From positions 1-64,000 of the forward strand of contig DIUC01000020.1 of the NCBI GenBank assembly GCA_002435785.1: DNA of 64,000 bases, in the 5' to 3' direction. The stretch comes from Saprospiraceae bacterium UBA6168 (GTDB lineage Bacteria > Bacteroidota > Bacteroidia > Chitinophagales > Saprospiraceae). The notes beneath the pieces were generated by a model. It saw only the letters and a list, made by a program, of their open reading frames with translations. It had not been told where the DNA came from and searched no databases. Position numbers and translations under genes: made by a program. This document shows, in pieces, positions 1-7,596 of this stretch (positions are counted from its first letter, which is position 1; each line of letters starts with the position of its first letter).

Positions 1-6
1 GCTTAA

Positions 7-195
7 TTGGCTAAAGTCGAGCTTATCCGTGGCCTCAAGGGCGAGGCCGATGCCGACAAAGACAAAATCGTCTCCATTGAGGAGTTGTTCACTTTTGTGA
101 AATCGAAAGTAAAAGGCTATACAGCGGGTGCGCAAACGCCAGTTTTGACGGGAAAATACGATGGGCGGTTGCCGCTTGGAGTGGTGAGGAATTAA
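7..195 (+). CDS. C-terminal end of a caspase-like (peptidase C14) protein, partial or broken
   Basis: Only the last 62 codons are in the window. Residues near the start form an EF-hand-like loop (DADKDKIVSIEE) followed by a helix and the phrase QTPVLTGKYD. In Bacteroidota caspase-family proteins this order of acidic loop, helix and 'QTP..G.YD' closes the peptidase domain, so the assignment comes from family knowledge of the tail only. The catalytic His/Cys would lie upstream and cannot be checked. An in-frame TAA sits at bases 4-6, directly before the first usable codon (TTG at 7), so the upstream part is either in another frame or the gene is interrupted. The gene converges on yebC, and a perfect inverted repeat separates the two ends. 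Moderate confidence in the family, low in the integrity of the gene. Confidence 0.45.
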   Translation: MAKVELIRGLKGEADADKDKIVSIEELFTFVKSKVKGYTAGAQTPVLTGKYDGRLPLGVVRN

Positions 196-200
196 TAGGA

Positions 201-260
201 AATGGAGAATTGAAAATTGAAAATTTCGAGTTGCAAGTTTTCAATTTTCAATTCTCCATT
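201..260. terminator. Perfect 23-bp inverted repeat between convergent genes
   Basis: Arms at 201-223 and 238-260 are exact reverse complements around a 14-base loop. Each arm repeats the word GAAAATT/AATTTTC. The hairpin lies between the stop of the caspase-like gene (195) and the stop of yebC (266), so it probably acts as a bidirectional terminator. It is one of the word-built hairpins discussed in the findings. Confidence 0.65.
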
Positions 261-265
261 TTCAT

Positions 266-985
266 TTACTCGGTCATATCCATGGTGTGGAAAACGAACT
301 GAACATCGTCGTCCTCCTCCATTTTTTCAATCAGCTTTATAACGTCTTCGACCTCTTCATCGCTGAGTTTTTTCAGCATGGCTGGTATGCGCTCGAACCT
401 CGACTCCTGCACTTCTATGCCTTTGTCCTCAAGTGCCTTGGTGAAGGTGCCGAAGTCGGTGAACGCAGCGTAGAGCAACAATTGCTCGTCCTCTTCCCGG
501 ATTTCCTCCAGGCCCGCATCAATCATTTCCAACTCGAACTCTTCCATGTCGGTGATAGCGGTTTTTGCGACAGCGAAAATGGCCTTGCGGGAAAACATAT
601 AGTCCACCGAGCCGGAAGTGCCGAGCGAGCCGCCGTATTTTGAAAATACGTGCCGGACGTTGGCCACGGTGCGGGTCGGGTTGTCGGTGGCGGTCTCCAC
701 CAATATGGCGATGCCGTGGGGGGCATAGCCTTCGTAAACGACTTCTTCGTAGTTCTCGGAATCCTTAGAGGTTGCTTTTTTGATGGCGTTGTCCACGTTA
801 GCCTTGGGCATGTTGGCTGCTTTGGCGTTCTGGATGGCCATTCGGAGGCGTGGGTTGTAGTGTGGGTCGCCGCCACCGGATTTCACGGCGAGCGCTATTT
901 GCCTGCCCACCCGGGTGAAGGCTTTGGCCATGCCTGCCCAGCGTTTCATTTTAGTTGCCTTGCGATATTCAAATGCTCTTCCCAT
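266..985 (-). CDS. yebC: YebC/PmpR family transcriptional regulatory or translation factor
   Basis: 239 aa when started at the ATG at 985, giving MGRAFEYRKATKMKRW, the usual Bacteroidota form of the YebC N-terminus. The reading frame extends 29 codons upstream, but that stretch is cysteine/proline-rich and unlike the family. The lysine-rich N-terminal domain (to about residue 75) is followed by the two-part C-terminal domain with YEEVVYEGYAPHG near residue 80, a family hallmark. YebC proteins act in the cytoplasm; they were described as DNA-binding regulators, and some members have been linked to relief of ribosome stalling. Length matches the family (about 240 aa). The gene stands alone, convergent with the caspase-like tail and downstream of the YdeI-like gene on the same strand. 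Confidence 0.93.
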   Translation of the reverse strand: MGRAFEYRKATKMKRWAGMAKAFTRVGRQIALAVKSGGGDPHYNPRLRMAIQNAKAANMPKANVDNAIKKATSKDSENYEEVVYEGYAPHGIAILVETATDNPTRTVANVRHVFSKYGGSLGTSGSVDYMFSRKAIFAVAKTAITDMEEFELEMIDAGLEEIREEDEQLLLYAAFTDFGTFTKALEDKGIEVQESRFERIPAMLKKLSDEEVEDVIKLIEKMEEDDDVQFVFHTMDMTE

Positions 986-1123
986 GATGAAGGATTGTAG
1001 GATTGATGGGCAGCAGGATGGGCAGGGCGCATCCCCGCTGCTCCGTTTGCCAGTTTTTGAAAACGGCTGCAAATGTAGGCATCGGGCGCAAAATTCTTAA
1101 ATGTATTTTGGGTAAAAATTCTT

Positions 1124-1639
1124 TTAAAAACCGGACCGATTGGCTTCCTTCAAATCAAGGTTGAGTTGCTTGAAGTCAATCTTGCCTTTGTTGGCCTTTA
1201 GGTGCTCGACCAATACGACCGCCCGTTTCAGCCGGGTGTCGGAGGTTTTGGGCTGGCCAGCGATGTAGAGCAGGTTGCGTTGTTTGCCGGGGGTAAGTGC
1301 ATGGAAGAGCTGGTTGCCTTCGTCGTCTTGTGCCAGCATTTCCGCCAATTCCTCGGGCATGGGCAAGCCGTATTCGCTCTCGTCTTTGCGGAGCGAAACC
1401 TCAACCTGGGAACCGAGCTGCAGCTTGAGCTTATCCCGGTTTTTTTTGTTGATGTTGATGAAAAAATGCCCATCGCCCTTGGGCATCAGGGCGCATTGAA
1501 ATTCCAGGCTTCCATTTAAGGTGCAGACCACCCGGCGGTCTTTGCCATCCAGGAATGGGGTGGCGTGTGGTGCTGGCACGACGATGTGGAAGCCCCACAG
1601 TGCGGTGTTGAAATTTTCGAGTTCGGCGGTGAAGGTCAT
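1124..1639 (-). CDS. YdeI/OmpD-associated family protein with DUF1905 domain
   Basis: 171 aa from the ATG at 1639 (MTFTAELENFN). An in-frame extension to 1690 runs through a hairpin and a GGATTGGGG repeat and is unlikely to be translated. Residues 1-90 match the DUF1905 barrel pattern (LWGFHIVVP ... CTLNGSLEFQCALMPKGDGHFFI). Residues about 100-165 resemble the helical YdeI/OmpD-associated 'bacteriocin-protection' segment (TPGKQRNLLYIAGQPKTSDTR, with a lysine-rich end). No signal peptide, so probably cytoplasmic. The biochemical role of the family is not established; some members were linked to peptide or bacteriocin tolerance. It is followed by yebC with a 138-base gap. Confidence 0.82.
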   Translation of the reverse strand: MTFTAELENFNTALWGFHIVVPAPHATPFLDGKDRRVVCTLNGSLEFQCALMPKGDGHFFININKKNRDKLKLQLGSQVEVSLRKDESEYGLPMPEELAEMLAQDDEGNQLFHALTPGKQRNLLYIAGQPKTSDTRLKRAVVLVEHLKANKGKIDFKQLNLDLKEANRSGF

Positions 1640-1661
1640 TTTGTTTTGGATTGGGGATTGG

Positions 1662-1692
1662 GGTTGGCCCAGTGCACGGCACTGGGCCAACC
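1662..1692 (-). terminator. Perfect 14-bp stem-loop between DUF1761 and YdeI-like genes
   Basis: Arms 1662-1675 and 1679-1692 (GGTTGGCCCAGTGC and its exact complement) surround a 3-base loop. It lies 25 bases after the stop of the DUF1761 gene and 23 bases before the next start on the same strand. There is no long T-run, so it could be a terminator or a 5' leader stem of the next gene. The neighbouring word GGATTGGGGATTGGGG (1649-1664) recurs inside mutY. Confidence 0.55.
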
Positions 1693-1716
1693 GTTAAACC
1701 TTTGCCAGCAAATCTA

Positions 1717-2214
1717 CTAAACCCAAGCGCTGACTATGCCGCACATGATGGAGATGGTCAAGAGCCAGTAGCCAAAGTTCACGAGGATGTACTTCCAGCC
1801 TTTGCGCTCAAACATGGCGTTGGTGGCCAGCAGGGGCAGGGCGAAGAACAGGGAATTGATGATTCCATGCACGATTCCATGCGAGAAGGTGCGCCAGTTG
1901 GAGCCGTATTTGGCCATGAAGTCAGCGAGGAATTGCGCATCTTCAGCGCTGGGTTCGGCACCATTGGCGCCCGCAAAAATGCCAGGAATGTTCATTTGGT
2001 GGATGGCCAAAAAATTGACTTCCACGGCCAACATCAAACTGAAAAAGAAGGACAGCCCAAAAATCAAGGCCATGTTGCCGCCCTTGATTTTTTCATCGGT
2101 CATGTCGGCGGCTTTCATCCAAGTAGTGCCCATCACTTTTGGATGGTACCAGATAAACCCGATTACAGTGGGTACGAGTGCCGCTACGATGATAGCAGGT
2201 AAGTTGAATTCCAT
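1717..2214 (-). CDS. DUF1761 domain-containing membrane protein
   Basis: 165 aa. Four hydrophobic segments are visible at about residues 5-25, 48-70, 115-137 and 142-162, with the phrase GFIWYHPKVMGTTWM after the first, characteristic of DUF1761 proteins. The loop between segments 2 and 3 is acidic (about residues 80-98). There is no cleavable signal or catalytic motif. Function of the family is unknown; the topology suggests a small inner-membrane protein. The gene stands alone on the minus strand between the glycogen-binding protein gene upstream and the YdeI-like gene downstream, with a stem-loop after its stop. Confidence 0.85.
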   Translation of the reverse strand: MEFNLPAIIVAALVPTVIGFIWYHPKVMGTTWMKAADMTDEKIKGGNMALIFGLSFFFSLMLAVEVNFLAIHQMNIPGIFAGANGAEPSAEDAQFLADFMAKYGSNWRTFSHGIVHGIINSLFFALPLLATNAMFERKGWKYILVNFGYWLLTISIMCGIVSAWV

Positions 2215-2330
2215 GTGAGATAGATTTTAGTTGTGAAAAAATTGGTTGAAAAACTGGGTCGAAGGTATTGAAATGTTTTGTTTCAATAAGGCATTTTTTT
2301 GTTTCTTTTTTTCAAAAAAACAAAAAAAAA

Positions 2331-2350
2331 GACACCTCGTTGGAGGTGCC
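2331..2350 (-). terminator. Intrinsic terminator of the glycogen-binding-domain gene
   Basis: Read on the minus strand, an 8-bp stem (GGCACCTC / GAGGTGTC, one G-U pair, loop CAAC) is followed directly by nine T residues (complement of the A-run at 2322-2330). It sits about 50 bases after the stop at 2403. Confidence 0.8.
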
Positions 2351-2402
2351 GTCGTAATGGCCGTTTCATCGGCCTATTTTTGGAAATGCGGTTGGGCAAA
2401 GA

Positions 2403-2996
2403 TTACTTCTTGCCACCTTTAACCTCGCTGGTAGCCTTGGCTTTTGCAGCAGGTTTCGCAGCAGCCTTTGGAGCGGCTGGCTTGGCTTCTGCCTTTGGTG
2501 CAGCAGCAGCTTTTGGTGCAGCAGTCTTTGCGGCAGCTTTTGGTGCTGGTGCAGCCTTAGTAACTACTGCTTTTGGTGCGGCTGGTTTTGCAACAACTGC
2601 TGCTTTTGGTGCGGCAACTTTAGCAACTGGCGTGGCTTCTGCTTTTGTGGCAGCAGCCTTGGTAGCAGCGGCAGCGGCAACTTCACGGAGTGAAATTACG
2701 GAGTTGTAGTCACCGAAAGGCGTTACCTCGTAGTTGTCGGCATTCCAATCGTTTTCCCAGATGTGGTTGTCAATGAGGTAGCGGAACTGGTACTCTTTGC
2801 CAGCAGGCAGTTCAACTTCGGTAGTAAAAGCTGCATCTTGAGCTTTCATCTTGTAGCCTTTTTCCCAGCTCCATTCGTTGAAGTCGCCGAGGATGCGCAC
2901 TTCTTTGCCGCCTTTGGCAGCTTCAAGTGGCAGGGTGAAAGTTACCTTGCAGACAGGCTTTGTCTTGGAAAAATCTTTTTTCAACATGGTTGACAT
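2403..2996 (-). CDS. Glycogen-binding (CBM48/AMPK-beta-like) domain protein with alanine-lysine-proline tail
   Basis: 197 aa. Residues 15-105 form a CBM48/isoamylase-early-set domain: VTFTLPLEAA, VRILGDFNEWSW (about 33-44), KEYQFRYLIDNHIWENDW, then NSVISL. The aromatic and polar residues that bind alpha-glucans in AMPK-beta-type domains (W42, W44, W80, N82) are present. From residue 107 to the end the protein is an almost pure Ala/Lys/Pro/Val/Thr tail (KAAAPKA-type repeats), rich in positive charge and like bacterial histone H1-type tails. No signal peptide. The domain is known in Bacteroidota as a short stand-alone protein; the role is unknown, but glycogen or nucleoid association is possible. 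Start ATG at 2996; an ATG three codons later is also possible. A terminator follows. Confidence 0.82.
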   Translation of the reverse strand: MSTMLKKDFSKTKPVCKVTFTLPLEAAKGGKEVRILGDFNEWSWEKGYKMKAQDAAFTTEVELPAGKEYQFRYLIDNHIWENDWNADNYEVTPFGDYNSVISLREVAAAAATKAAATKAEATPVAKVAAPKAAVVAKPAAPKAVVTKAAPAPKAAAKTAAPKAAAAPKAEAKPAAPKAAAKPAAKAKATSEVKGGKK

Positions 2997-3539
2997 AATG
3001 ATAATGGTTTATGAATGATGGTGATGGTAGTACGTTGGTATTTTTAGTTTAGTGCTATTTGTTTAAGGTAATATAGGCCGGAAAGGTTTGTTGACTGCTT
3101 CCGTTATGTAGTGTTTGTCGGAAATGTTTGCAGCCGGGCCGTTTTTCTCAATTAGAATGCTTTGAGAGGCGATTTTTGATTGCGCCACAAAGGTAAGCAT
3201 TATCGATCAATTTACACACTTATCTCTTTGAATTTCAATCGGTTATGATAATTATCACCTTGTGGTGATAAGTGTTTTTATGAAAAATTGTACAAGGATT
3301 TTGATACTTGGTGGTTTTAAAGAAAATAATTTCTCATAAGTAGGGGTATGGCAATTTTTTATTCCACAGAATTTTTATCATTTTTTTTCAAAAAAAATCA
3401 CCAAAAACCGTCAAAAATTCTGTTGGCCTGAAAACCCATCGCCATAGGCCCCCTAAAAATGGCACAAACATTGCCATTAAAGCATACCTTCCTTCTGTCT
3501 TCCCTGCATGTCAATATTGGATAACAAAAACTACAACAA
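2997..3539. promoter_or_regulatory. 543-bp divergent intergenic region with nested palindromes
   Basis: No gene is seen here. The region separates the divergent glycogen-binding gene and the 337-aa T9SS gene and is AT-rich. At 3246-3257 there is a perfect 12-bp palindrome (TGATAATTATCA). Overlapping it, TTATCACC (3252-3259) pairs with GGTGATAA (3264-3271) across a 4-base loop, so three TGATAA half-sites lie within 26 bases. This is a plausible operator or hairpin for either gene. Confidence 0.5.
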
Positions 3540-4553
3540 ATGAACAAGTCTCGCCTATACTATCTCATCGTAGCGCTGTTTGCGGTGTGCAATTTTGCCG
3601 ATGCACAGGTACATTTAAAGATTGAACCCATAACCGGCGCTGCCAATACCTATGGGGTTTACGCCAAAGTCTGTGAGAACATCAGTCCCAGCAGCAACAC
3701 CATCACTGGCTCTGGCCAAGTGACCATTAAGTTCCCAACGGGCCTCTCCTTCTCAAACTTGACCTCACATGGTGGAACATGGATGCAAAATGCCATGGTC
3801 ATCAACCCACCAGAAGCTCCCGGCAAAGTCTATGCGTCCGTTGGGTTCCTCTCGGACAGCCCCCATATCTTTTACTTTTCGGACTCGGAGAGCTTGCTCT
3901 TCACCTTCAAGTTGAACGGCAGCGTAACCACTGCTCCCGAACTTATCGCCAACGGCGTTGACCCATTCGACCAACTGCCAAACTCAGCAAGCTCCAACCC
4001 CGGCAACGAACTCACGGTGCTTGACTTTGGTGTACAGCCATTGGGCCTGTACACCTATACCGGCAACTTTTCAGGGAATGCCTTGGATTGCTCACAAGTA
4101 CCACAGGATACCACGACCATCATCACGCCTCCAGGCGATACGACCACGCAGGACACGACCATCATCACACCGCCGGGCGACACGACCACGCAGGATACGA
4201 CCATTGTCACACCACCGGGTGATACGACCACTCAGGACACGACCATCATCACGCCGCCGGGCGATACGACTCAACAAACTTCCAGTGTAAGGAACTTGAC
4301 CAACGAAGCTGGCCACTTTACCATTTACCCCACGCCTGCCTATGAATGGGTTACGGTGAAATTTGCCGACCCAACCACAGAGGGCGGAACCATCCGGCTT
4401 TACAACTTGAATGGAATCTCGTTTGGAGAAATAAAACGAGGCCAAAAGCAAGAGGTCATCCTTAATGTCAGCGGTTTGACATCGGGCATGTATCTAATCA
4501 TCTATGAAAAAGGCGGCAAAACCCTGCAACGGGACAAATTTTTAAAACAATAA
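3540..4553 (+). CDS. Secreted protein with Thr/Pro repeat linker and T9SS sorting tail
   Basis: 337 aa. A signal peptide covers residues 1-22 (hydrophobic core LYYLIVALFAVCNFADA, then Q). Residues 23-180 are a beta-rich domain with two cysteines (about 44 and 183) and no family I recognise; the spacing of VTIKFPTGLSFSNL and LLFTFKLNGS is reminiscent of cohesin-like folds. Residues about 190-245 are four copies of a 14-residue unit (TTIITPPGDTTTQD), a likely extended linker. The last 75 residues form a T9SS type A sorting domain (FTIYPTPAYEWVTVKF ... LYNLNG ... GMYLIIYEKGG). So the protein should be exported by Sec and then carried over the outer membrane by T9SS. A strong terminator follows. 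Confidence 0.85.
   Translation: MNKSRLYYLIVALFAVCNFADAQVHLKIEPITGAANTYGVYAKVCENISPSSNTITGSGQVTIKFPTGLSFSNLTSHGGTWMQNAMVINPPEAPGKVYASVGFLSDSPHIFYFSDSESLLFTFKLNGSVTTAPELIANGVDPFDQLPNSASSNPGNELTVLDFGVQPLGLYTYTGNFSGNALDCSQVPQDTTTIITPPGDTTTQDTTIITPPGDTTTQDTTIVTPPGDTTTQDTTIITPPGDTTQQTSSVRNLTNEAGHFTIYPTPAYEWVTVKFADPTTEGGTIRLYNLNGISFGEIKRGQKQEVILNVSGLTSGMYLIIYEKGGKTLQRDKFLKQ
4116..4283 (+). repeat. In-gene tandem repeat, 42-bp unit, 4 copies
   Basis: Units begin at 4116, 4158, 4200 and 4242, exactly 42 bases apart, the last slightly degenerate. Each encodes 14 residues of the Thr/Pro-rich linker in the secreted protein. Copies differ mainly at third codon positions, so the repeat is kept at protein level. 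Confidence 0.95.
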
Positions 4554-4576
4554 CTATTAACATAAATTCACATTGC

Positions 4577-4608
4577 AAGGGCATTGATAGTATCAATGCC
4601 CTTTTTTT
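4577..4608 (+). terminator. Intrinsic terminator after the 337-aa T9SS gene
   Basis: GGGCATTGA (4579-4587) pairs with TCAATGCCC (4593-4601) and is followed by seven T residues. It begins 24 bases after the stop codon at 4553. Confidence 0.9.
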
Positions 4609-4618
4609 GTGCCCTAAT

Positions 4619-4768
4619 TTATAGTTGTTTGACCAACTGTGTGAGTATTTGAACTTAGCAAGAGGGCAAGCCCCCTTGGAAAAGCTGCTGCCCAACTGGG
4701 CTTTCGATGTCTCCAAGGGGGCTTGCCCCCTTGTTAATATTCTCACTCAGTTATTCAAACAACTATAA
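4619..4768. repeat. 150-bp imperfect inverted repeat between convergent genes (MITE-like or long hairpin)
   Basis: The ends TTATAGTTGTTTGA (4619-4632) and TCAAACAACTATAA (4755-4768) are exact reverse complements. Further in, AGGGCAAGCCCCCTTGGA pairs with TCCAAGGGGGCTTGCCCCCT, with smaller matching blocks between. Arms therefore match over most of their 60-70 bases with a few mismatches. It has no ORF. It lies between the end of the 337-aa gene (after its own terminator) and the end of the 909-aa gene. No target-site duplication was identified with certainty. Confidence 0.75.
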
Positions 4769-4811
4769 TAAGGAAAGCAAGGTAAATATGCCCAATATTC
4801 AAGCCCTTCCT

Positions 4812-7541
4812 TTAATCCACCATGAGTTTTACAGACTTGGCGCCCATCTCCGACTCAACTTGTACCAAGTATATTCCCGGTACAAAATTGGCGACAGAGA
4901 ACATATTGCCCATATTGCTGGTGAGCGCTTGGCGCAAAACTTCCCGGCCAGTAGCATCAAATATCCTCAAGAAGTTTGCTTTTTCCCGGCCTACAAAGTC
5001 CAACCGAACTACGGATGTAGCTGGGTTGGGGCTTACCTGAATGCTGCTTCCCTCCGCCAATATTTCCCCTGAAGGCGACACGCCCACTGTGACGGCTACC
5101 CGGTCGGAAATGCACTCGTAGCTCTTTTTTTGCACTTTCCAATTGTAGAAGTAGTAATAGAATTGGTTGCCCAACGCATCGTTGGTGATTTCGCCCAAGC
5201 TGCCGATGGGGTAGGGGAATTGGGTAGCAGCATTGGTGTTTCGGAAAAGGTTGTTCTGAGCACAACGCAGGGAATAATTATTGCCAACGGCCAACTCAAA
5301 GTTCAGCGTCAGCTCATGTGTGCCGGGGCCGAGGTTAAAGACGTTTTCATCCAGTAGGACGCCGTCGCCATTGTACAACTGGACGGTGCGCAACCCCGTC
5401 GGGGCGGTGCTTGGCACATATACCACCACGCTGACGAGCGTGAACGGCTCCCATACGTTGAACAAATTGTAGGAGCCTTGCGACGGCAACCCACCAGACC
5501 CGCTGTTGTCGGCTTTACCGCCGAATTGAATTTCGCCCGGATAGAGGTGGTGCGCTTCAACATAGAAGGTGGTCGTTTGGTCGAGGATGGGTGTTTGAAA
5601 GCTGTTGCCAGTGCCGAGCAAGAGGCCGTTAATGGGGGCATTGTACCATTCGAGGTTGGAACCGCTGGCTGTCAGCAGCACGGAATCCCCCGCACTGATG
5701 GTAGCACCCGTGACCACTGGCTCGGCAGCGCCCAACGCTTGTACCTCCACGGAAACCGAGGTGATGGGGTCGTTGGAGCAAACCGCATCGGTGGAGACAA
5801 AATATTCGCCGGAGGCGGAAACGAGAATGCTCGTGCCAGTTGCCCCTGTTGACCAAACCGGGTTGGGGCCGCCAGTCATCGTCAGTACCACGGAGCCGCC
5901 CTCACAAAAACTGGTTTCGCCGAGGGCGGAAATGACAGGGATGACCTCCGACACTTCCGTGATGACCACATTGTTTGTACTGGAAACGCAACCATTGCCA
6001 TCAGTCAAGACCGCACTGTAACTGCCTGGTTGGCTGACGCTAATCGTTTGGGTGGTCATATCATTTGACCATTCGTAGGTGAAGCCTGCGGGCAGGGAAA
6101 GCAGTACGGTCTCGCCCGGACAAATCTCTGTGTCCCCCGTAACCACCACCTGTGTTTGCGGGAGCAAACAGCCCGCCTCAGGTACGTTGAGCGTGGTGTT
6201 GATGTCAACATTGAGCACGGTGGTCTTGATGCCCGAGGGCCATTTCACCACCACCGAATCAATTTGGGTGGCTTGGCCAATGCCAAAAAAGGCCGTCAGC
6301 GAACTCATGGGGCTGAAGCTCTGTCCACTGCGCACCTCCCGGATTTGCTGACCGAACGTCCCGTACACCTCAATCCTCGAACCAATGCCGTTTCGGTTGC
6401 TGGCAAATCCTATGGTGTTGATTTTCAGCCAATTGTTGGCGTTTCCTGCGTTCAAATAAACGATGTTGCCAGCGACCACATCGAGGAAGCCGTCGTTGTT
6501 GAGGTCGCCGATGCCGCCGCCGTTTACTGGGAGGAATTGGCCGGTGAAGGTCAGGTCGCCATTGTTCAGGTAGAGCCTCGTTTGCATTTGCGAGAGGATG
6601 TCCACCCAGCCGTCGTTGTTGAAGTCGCCGGAGGCGTTTTCCCAGGCGCCAAGGTCGTTGGGGTTAATGCCGGTGGTCAGGATGATGTCCGTAAAAGTGC
6701 CATCCCCATTGTTGCGGAAAAAGCGGTTCTGGAAATCATGGTTGACGATGAAGGCGTCGAAGTCGCCGTCGTTGTCGAAGTCCTCGAAGACCGTGGCCCA
6801 GGACTGGGCGTTGTCGTTGAGGCCAGCTTGTTGTCCTGCTTCGGTATAGGTGCCGTCGCCGTTGTTGCGGTATAGCAAATTGGTGCGGTCAATATCGCCG
6901 GGTGCGGAGCCACCCTTGCACTTGGTGATGTAGAGGTCGTTGTCGCCGTCGTTGTCGTAGTCCGTCCAGATGGCGGCATAGTTGCCGGGGCGGTCGGCAG
7001 TTGGCAGGAGGTTTTGGTCGAGTACCATTATGCCAGCCCCATTGTTGCGGTAGGGGTGCGACTGGTCCACGTCATGGCAAACGAACGCGTCCAAATGGCC
7101 ATCGTTGTTGATGTCGGACATGGTGGAACGTTGGCTGAAAATAAAGCCCGGCATCACGTATTCGGCGTAGGCCGTGCCAGTGGCATTTGCCCGCACAAAG
7201 GATACCGCATCGCCGTCGCCAAAAAGCAGGTCATTATAGCCGTTGTTGTCTATGTCCCCAGCGCAGATGCTCCAGGACGGCACGTTCACGAAGCTTATCC
7301 CAAAAAAAGACTGCGCAAAACTGCCGTTTGGCTGCTGGTAGTCAATGAACAGGCCATTGTCCGTCACCCGCACCACGTCGTCGAGTTGGTCGTTGTTCAT
7401 GTCCACTACGCAATTGTTGTAAGAGAACCCAAGGATGCTGTTGAGCAGGGTGCCGTTGGGTATCATCACCACGGCTTCTTGTGCGGATGCTTTGCCAAAG
7501 GCAAAAAAGAAGATACTTAAAAGAAGTAGCTGATTTTTCAT
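4812..7541 (-). CDS. FG-GAP/VCBS repeat protein with ASPIC/UnbV domain, Ig-like region and T9SS tail
   Basis: 909 aa. Signal peptide 1-20 (LLLLSIFFFAFGKASAQ). Residues about 45-365 contain repeated FG-GAP/VCBS motifs of the form D.NNDG..D, expected to bind calcium and to fold as a beta-propeller. An ASPIC/UnbV-type segment follows (about 380-450: GIGSRIEVYG ... VRSGQSFSPMSSL ... VVVKWPSG). Then come Ig-like repeats (SYSAVLTDGNGC, GEYFVSTDAVC), a long beta-rich region, and a C-terminal T9SS sorting domain (SPNPATSVVRLDF ... IFDATGREV ... PGIYLVQVES). This architecture is of the CRTAC1-like secreted adhesion type. It should end up on the cell surface or outside. The gene follows the cytochrome gene on the same strand after 55 bases, so they may be co-transcribed. 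Confidence 0.92.
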   Translation of the reverse strand: MKNQLLLLSIFFFAFGKASAQEAVVMIPNGTLLNSILGFSYNNCVVDMNNDQLDDVVRVTDNGLFIDYQQPNGSFAQSFFGISFVNVPSWSICAGDIDNNGYNDLLFGDGDAVSFVRANATGTAYAEYVMPGFIFSQRSTMSDINNDGHLDAFVCHDVDQSHPYRNNGAGIMVLDQNLLPTADRPGNYAAIWTDYDNDGDNDLYITKCKGGSAPGDIDRTNLLYRNNGDGTYTEAGQQAGLNDNAQSWATVFEDFDNDGDFDAFIVNHDFQNRFFRNNGDGTFTDIILTTGINPNDLGAWENASGDFNNDGWVDILSQMQTRLYLNNGDLTFTGQFLPVNGGGIGDLNNDGFLDVVAGNIVYLNAGNANNWLKINTIGFASNRNGIGSRIEVYGTFGQQIREVRSGQSFSPMSSLTAFFGIGQATQIDSVVVKWPSGIKTTVLNVDINTTLNVPEAGCLLPQTQVVVTGDTEICPGETVLLSLPAGFTYEWSNDMTTQTISVSQPGSYSAVLTDGNGCVSSTNNVVITEVSEVIPVISALGETSFCEGGSVVLTMTGGPNPVWSTGATGTSILVSASGEYFVSTDAVCSNDPITSVSVEVQALGAAEPVVTGATISAGDSVLLTASGSNLEWYNAPINGLLLGTGNSFQTPILDQTTTFYVEAHHLYPGEIQFGGKADNSGSGGLPSQGSYNLFNVWEPFTLVSVVVYVPSTAPTGLRTVQLYNGDGVLLDENVFNLGPGTHELTLNFELAVGNNYSLRCAQNNLFRNTNAATQFPYPIGSLGEITNDALGNQFYYYFYNWKVQKKSYECISDRVAVTVGVSPSGEILAEGSSIQVSPNPATSVVRLDFVGREKANFLRIFDATGREVLRQALTSNMGNMFSVANFVPGIYLVQVESEMGAKSVKLMVD

Positions 7542-7596
7542 TTTGAGTTGATTTATCTACGGTTTTTTTTAGTTTAAAAGGACAATTGATTCCTCA

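Noticed and set aside
2299..2709. Ala/Phe-rich 136-aa reading frame on the plus strand
   Set aside because: It is the complement of the Ala-Lys-Pro tail of the glycogen-binding-domain gene, whose homology and terminator fix the coding strand.
6156..6875. 239-aa Val-rich frame opposite the FG-GAP gene
   Set aside because: Shadow of the repetitive D.NNDG codons on the other strand; no start context or homology.
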